Source: Botryococcus braunii (Eukaryota > Chlorophyta > Trebouxiophyceae). Taken from it: DNA of 10,000 bases. The notes under the pieces were generated by a model. That model saw nothing but the letters and a program-made list of their open reading frames with translations. It ran no database searches and was not told the origin of the DNA. Position 1 is the first letter of the stretch, and each line of letters opens with the position of its first letter. Positions 6,681 to 10,000 of the stretch are shown piece after piece. The DNA lies in assembly GCA_002005505.1 (NCBI GenBank), contig KV908366.1:438932-448931 (forward strand). Direction: 5' to 3'. A program made the position numbers and the translations under genes.

Positions 6681-9600
6681 GTAACCCTTCTATGAAAAGG
6701 CCTTGCATTCCATTTCTTTTATGCATGTCAGTCGCGGTCTGAGTGGGGCTTCCAGAAGTAAATTCCTTAGCGAACCACCGGCTCATCCTTGATGTCACTA
6801 CATTTCGGAAGTTTCAAAAAGAATAGTTTACAGATTTTCAAACATTGTCATGGTTTACTTGACTATGCTTGTTTGAATCGGTCCGCTATCTCTGAGAGAG
6901 ATCCTTGCAGGGCGTCTACTCTGTCCCGTCGTGGGCTCCACGGGGCTCATACGCCGAGTGGTATCTGAATGAAATCCCAACAGCAGCGACTCCGGATAAG
7001 AAGCCTAATCCCACATGGTGCGACTGCAATTTGCTACAGATGCGGTTGGATGACGAGAGTCTCTACATGCCGTCGTTCAGCAAGAGTTAGCTTAGGCAAT
7101 TGTAATGTATACAATGTAACCCGAAAGTACAACAATATGGGATGCGCGTTACGCGATATGCCATATCTAGCCATTAAGCTTGCACCTTTTAATGCCTCTT
7201 CTGGCCACCTCGAGTATGAGCGCTTCTTCAGTCACCATCTATATGCTGTTTGTCGCTATTCTTTCACCCAACTCCACCCAACTTTTCAAAGGATTTAAAA
7301 TTTTTATCTTCGATTCCTGGCCCCAAAAAGCTGTAGCCGAGAGCTGGATTTGTACAACCCATGGGTTCAAGTCATCTTAATTGTCCCATGAAGGACTGTG
7401 TATGTGTCTAACCCAGGTTCTTTTATTCAACGATCCCCAACAGTGTTGAGCCCCGCATGAAGCTTTGAGTGTGTTGAGGTCTCAAGGGAAGGGCACATTT
7501 CCTCTCACGTGCTGAAATGTGGAAATTTCCTGCACACATCAGCAGTGTCCCAATTTGGCTGCTGCATGAGGCGGGCCACGGGGACCTTCAAAAATAAATA
7601 TGCTGGGTGATGCAGGGATCACCACAACAAGACGTATGGACCAAACTTCACATATGCAGGTGTGGCGCAGCCAGGTCTTGTATCCATTTACAAATCCGAC
7701 ATATAACACATAATGTATGGGCAATAGAGTGAATTGACCACAGTCTGCCCTTCTTTTTTTTCCCCAACTTGCCCCTTCAGAACCCCCTTTCCTCCTCTGT
7801 GTGTGTGTGTGGGGGGGGGGGGTGTGGGGGGGTCTATGTGGGAGGAGGGGAGAATGCGTGCAGGCACTGGGCAGCCTTGGGGCCTGCATGCTTGAGAGAG
7901 AGATGCACCAATTGGAGGGGTGAGGGAGGGAGGGGGAGAGGCCGGGGCGAGGGATGGGTGGCAAAGATGGAGGGCGAGGTGGAATGTAGATGGATGGGGG
8001 AAGAGCAAAGGGGGGAGAGAAAAAAAGCGCCGGGGAAAGGCAAGGGGAGGAGGAAGAGGAGGAGGGACGGAGGGAGTGGGGAAGAGAAAGACACGTAGAG
8101 AGGGGGGATAGAGAGAGGTGGGGGAGGGAGACGGGGGGAGAGGGAGGGAGAGAGAGAGGAGAGAGAAGAGGGGAATGTTGTTGCTCTTGCGCCCGCTACA
8201 AAGCACAAAGAATGGGGGTTCAAATTGAGGGCTGACAGCTCGGCAGTGTGTGTTTGGGAACATTCAAGATTTTGCGCCGATGTTCAAGGCCGAACTGTTT
8301 GATCCGGCGGCCTGGGCGAGCCTGTTCAAGCGAGCGGGGGCGCGCTACGTTGTACCGACCAGCAAACACCATGATGGCTACTGCCTCTGGAACTCCCCTC
8401 AGAGCTGGCAATGGAACAGCGTGGAGACCGGCCCCCACAGGCACATCCCTCTTCCTCCTCCCTCCCTCCCTCCCTCCCTCCCTCCCTCCCTCCCTCCCTC
8501 CCCTCCCGCTCGCCCTCCGCCCCCTCCCCCTCTCTCCCTTCCCCCTCCCGGTCTCCTCCCCCTCCCTCCCTCCCTCCCCTCCCGCACTCCCTCCCTCCCT
8601 CCCTTCCACCCCCCTCCCCATCCCTCCCTCCCTCCCCTCCTTGCCTCCCTCCGTCCCTCACTCCCCTCCCTCCCTCCCTCCCTCCCTCCCTCCCTCCGTC
8701 CCTCCCTCCCTGCCCCCTTCCCTTCTTCCCTCCTTCCCTCCCTCCATCCCTCCATGCCTCCCCCCTCTCCCTCCCTTCCCCTCCCTCCCTCCCTCGCTCC
8801 CACGCTCCCTGCAAGTTGGGACCTGTTTTGGTGGCACGTTAAGCCATCTATAGACACATTGAGGAATATTTTTGCCCATGCTAAGCATCGCTCGCTAACA
8901 AACTTTTGTAAACGTCAAGAAGTGGGTGTCTGTGGGCGCTGAGGGTCGGTTGTACGTAGCAGTGACAGCGGAGGGCTTGAGGGTTTGCCCCATTGGGTGT
9001 GGGGCCTAAAGTTGTAGCAGAATGGCTCATTATTATTAGAAAAGTGTAAAATGTGCAATGACCTGGCATGACCAGGCTCATTATAGTTAATGAGTGGGTT
9101 GTGAGTGAGTGAGTTGTGAGTGAGGGGGTTGTTAATGAGTGGGTTTTGAGTGAGTGGGTTGGTACTGAGTGGTTTGTGAGTGACTGGGTTGTTTATGAGG
9201 GGGTTGCGAGTGAGTGGGTTGTGAGTGAGTGGGTTGTTAATTTAGTGGGTTGTGAGTGAGTGGGTTGTTAATGCGTGGGTTGTGAGTGAGTGGATTGTTA
9301 ATGCGTGGGTTGTGAGTGAATGGGTTGTTGATGAGTGGGTTGTTAATTTAGTGGGTTGTGAGTGAGTGGGTTGTTAATGCGTGGGTTGTGAGTGGGTTGT
9401 TAATGCATGGGTTCTGAGTGAATGGGTTGTTGATGAGTGGGTTGTTAAAGAGTGGGTTGGATGAGTGGGTTGTTAATGAGTGGGTCCTGGAGGGGGCAGG
9501 CCTCTGCTGGAGGAGATAGCAAGTGCAGTGAGGGCGGAGGGTTTGCGGTTCGGCCTGTACTACAGCCTCATGGAGTTTGCAAACCCTATCCTGAGGGGCG

Positions 9601-9806
9601 TACCGCCTCAGGGTGCAAATCCCGGTACCCCAGCAGACCCTGCTACCTATGTGGACAGTCACATGCTCCCCCAGCTGCGGGATCTGGTGTACCGCTTGCA
9701 GCCCGATTTACTGTGGACCGACGGCGATTGGGAGTTCAACGCGTCCCTCTGGAAGTCTCCCGAGTTCCTGGCTTGGCTTTTCAACCAGTCCCCCATTAAG
9801 GACAAG
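6519..9806 (+). CDS. Secreted alpha-L-fucosidase, GH29 family (FUCA1-like), multi-exon, 3' end outside the window
   Basis: It hydrolyses terminal alpha-L-fucose from glycans by the retaining GH29 mechanism. ATG at 6519 opens a signal peptide ([20 protein letters not shown], likely cut after VISA), then [19 protein letters not shown] and AKFGIFIHW (exon 1), [19 protein letters not shown] (exon 2), a short exon around [25 protein letters not shown] and [11 protein letters not shown] (8247-8440), then [16 protein letters not shown] and LLWTDGDWE (9500-9806). The Asp codon 9720-9722 in WTDGDW is the expected nucleophile. The general acid/base Glu and the C-terminal domain lie beyond the window. 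The exon 2-exon 3 join is unresolved; the other boundaries follow the protein. Introns after 8440 and 9806 appear to start with GC. Likely location is secreted, vacuolar or lysosomal. Family assignment is firm; the physiological substrate is unknown. Confidence 0.9.
6911..6985 (+). CDS. GH29 fucosidase exon 2 (3' boundary uncertain)
   Basis: It starts with GGC after acceptor CCTTGCAG at 6903-6910, phase 0, completing [12 protein letters not shown]. The family-like peptide runs to GSYAEWYL (about 6967) and then fades. Candidate ends are a GT donor at 6961 (phase 2, which would split the Trp codon and fits no seen acceptor) or GC donors at 6983 or 6986 (phase 0, which fits the next exon). The given end assumes the latter. 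Confidence 0.7.
7215..7247 (+). CDS. Probable GH29 fucosidase exon 3 (micro-exon, boundaries uncertain)
   Basis: The frame reads [11 protein letters not shown], which lines up with the family segment between EWYW and the DFAPMF motif (pattern F-four residues-Y). It joins in phase to [11 protein letters not shown] in the next exon. A pyrimidine-rich stretch precedes CGAG at 7211-7214; an earlier start at 7179 (after AAG) or 7171 (after TAG) would add NASSGHLE. The donor is either 7248 (GTTTGT, preferred) or 7231 (GTCACC, which would join to an acceptor at 8238). Confidence 0.5.
7801..8170. repeat. GT/G-run and purine-rich (GGGAG/GA) tract in fucosidase intron 3
   Basis: (GT)5 and a 12-G run (7811-7822) are followed by nearly pure purine sequence, including GAGGGAGGGAGGGGGAGAGG (about 7922-7941) and GGGAGGGAGAGAGAGAGGAG (about 8141-8160). 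It lies in the intron between 7248 and 8246. Glu/Gly/Arg-rich frames through it are artefacts. Confidence 0.9.
8247..8440 (+). CDS. GH29 fucosidase exon 4 (DFAP and TSKHHDG motifs)
   Basis: It follows acceptor CTCGGCAG (8239-8246) and reads [20 protein letters not shown], then [20 protein letters not shown], then [11 protein letters not shown] and AG of a split Arg codon. The paired His of KHHDG contact fucose in this family. The exon is 194 nt, so skipping it would shift the frame. The sequence right after it is GCACAT, so the donor appears to be GC. Confidence 0.92.
8446..8811. repeat. (CCCT)n-rich pyrimidine tract in fucosidase intron 4
   Basis: Almost uninterrupted C/T of the CCTCCCTCCC type begins six bases after the exon 4 end and runs about 365 bp. 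The cleanest tetranucleotide runs are at 8458-8502 and 8661-8696. The other strand is (GGGA)n and could form G-quadruplexes. Pro/Leu/Ser-rich frames through it are artefacts. Confidence 0.95.
8812..9090. other. Middle of fucosidase intron 4, no exon seen
   Basis: Unique sequence between the two repeat tracts. The only structure noted is the small inverted repeat CCTGG-CATGA-CCAGG around 9062-9076 and the repeated 10-mer GGCTCATTAT near 9023 and 9075. Confidence 0.5.
9091..9486. repeat. 15/30-bp minisatellite at the 3' end of fucosidase intron 4
   Basis: Monomers of 15 bp, mainly GAGTGGGTTGTGAGT and GAGTGGGTTGTTAAT, alternate to make 30-bp dimers for about 26 units, with some shortened units (for example near 9391 and 9457). 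The array ends 13 bp before the exon 5 acceptor. The 15-bp period produces a repeated Leu-Thr-Thr-His or Asn-Asn-Pro frame on the minus strand, which is an artefact. Confidence 0.93.
9500..9806 (+). CDS. GH29 fucosidase exon 5 (catalytic nucleophile)
   Basis: It starts after AGGGGGCAG (9491-9499). The first G completes the Arg codon from exon 4, giving [18 protein letters not shown] as in the family. It contains [16 protein letters not shown], then [20 protein letters not shown] and [17 protein letters not shown]. The nucleophile Asp is at 9720-9722. The family continues KDxVVVNDRWG, so the exon should end after AAG at 9804-9806, again before GC; reading on gives Ala then TAG. Confidence 0.88.
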
Positions 9807-9893
9807 GCATAGTCTCCTGGTTCTCCTCTTAACTAGCTCTCCAGGGACCCTCCCCCTTTTGCTGGCCTCCCCAGGGACTCTCCCACATCCTCT

Positions 9894-9909
9894 AGCCTCC
9901 CCGGAGGCT
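9894..9909. repeat. Small hairpin AGCCTCC-CC-GGAGGCT
   Basis: Seven-base perfect arms with a 2-base spacer lie in the intron following exon 5, next to two related CAGGGACYCTCCC segments (9842 and 9872). Confidence 0.5.
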
Positions 9910-9956
9910 GTCCGACAGCTGCTGCCAGCGTCAAATCTGCATGCGCTTACACATGG

Positions 9957-9958
<2 letters not shown>

Positions 9959-10000
<42 letters not shown>
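9959..10000. repeat. (GT)n microsatellite at window end
   Basis: At least 21 GT units run to the edge of the window, so the full length is unknown. It lies in the intron following the last fucosidase exon seen. Confidence 0.97.

Noticed and set aside
8421..8426. GT at AACAGC|GTGGAG as the exon 4 donor
   Set aside because: It is phase 0 and would drop VETGPHR. No AG acceptor before 9500 restores the frame and family sequence.
8220..8942. Long Pro/Leu/Ser and Gly/Arg/Glu frames, including a 230-codon plus frame starting within fucosidase exon 4
   Set aside because: Only the first part (to 8440) is fucosidase. The rest reads through the CCCT tract, and the real protein resumes at 9500.
9091..9486. 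Possible CRISPR-like regular array
   Set aside because: The units are contiguous 15/30-bp near-identical repeats with no unique spacers, in an intron of a eukaryotic gene.
9480..9812. Stand-alone fucosidase ORF starting at 9480 and ending at TAG 9810
   Set aside because: The first residues come from the minisatellite, and the TAG follows a point where the family continues; it is an internal exon with read-through ends.

Overview
The window is nuclear DNA of a eukaryote. All recognisable protein similarity is cut into short pieces joined by introns with consensus splice sites, and much of the rest is microsatellite and minisatellite DNA. A FUCA1-type secreted alpha-L-fucosidase, a mitochondrial-type uL24 with the algal/plant C-terminal motif SGSIIPRPEVLK, and an isoprenylcysteine-methyltransferase-like membrane protein together suggest an alga (green/streptophyte or stramenopile). 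The sequence alone does not settle the lineage.

Layout. 13-376 (-): one internal exon of an ICMT-like membrane protein that continues off the left edge. 426-4405: no gene I can support. This stretch holds a 155-bp tandem repeat rich in palindromes (1001-1383), a G-run, a compound (AC)n/(GA)n microsatellite (1859-2123), pyrimidine-rich DNA, a 20-bp satellite (3449-3668) and a second (GA)n tract (4027-4130). 4406-6122 (-): a four-exon gene for mitochondrial-type ribosomal protein uL24, 149 codons, rebuilt with exact in-phase joins. 6123-6518: the 396-bp interval between two divergent start codons, so a candidate bidirectional promoter. 6519 to beyond 9806 (+): a GH29 alpha-L-fucosidase with a signal peptide, at least five exons, and the catalytic nucleophile in the last exon seen. 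The window ends in a (GT)n tract.

The two best-defined genes are head to head. One is a housekeeping organellar ribosomal protein, the other a secreted glycosidase, so shared promoter use is more likely than shared function. The oddest part is the splicing of the fucosidase. Protein homology forces at least two consecutive introns to begin with GC instead of GT. The 194-nt exon carrying the TSKHHDG substrate-binding motif lies between a purine-rich tract and a complementary CCCT-rich tract. The intron after it ends in a 15/30-bp GT-rich minisatellite that leaves no polypyrimidine tract at its acceptor. No wholly new system was found. The unusual signals are the GC introns, the self-complementary intronic repeats, the ATGTAATG start context and the satellite arrays.
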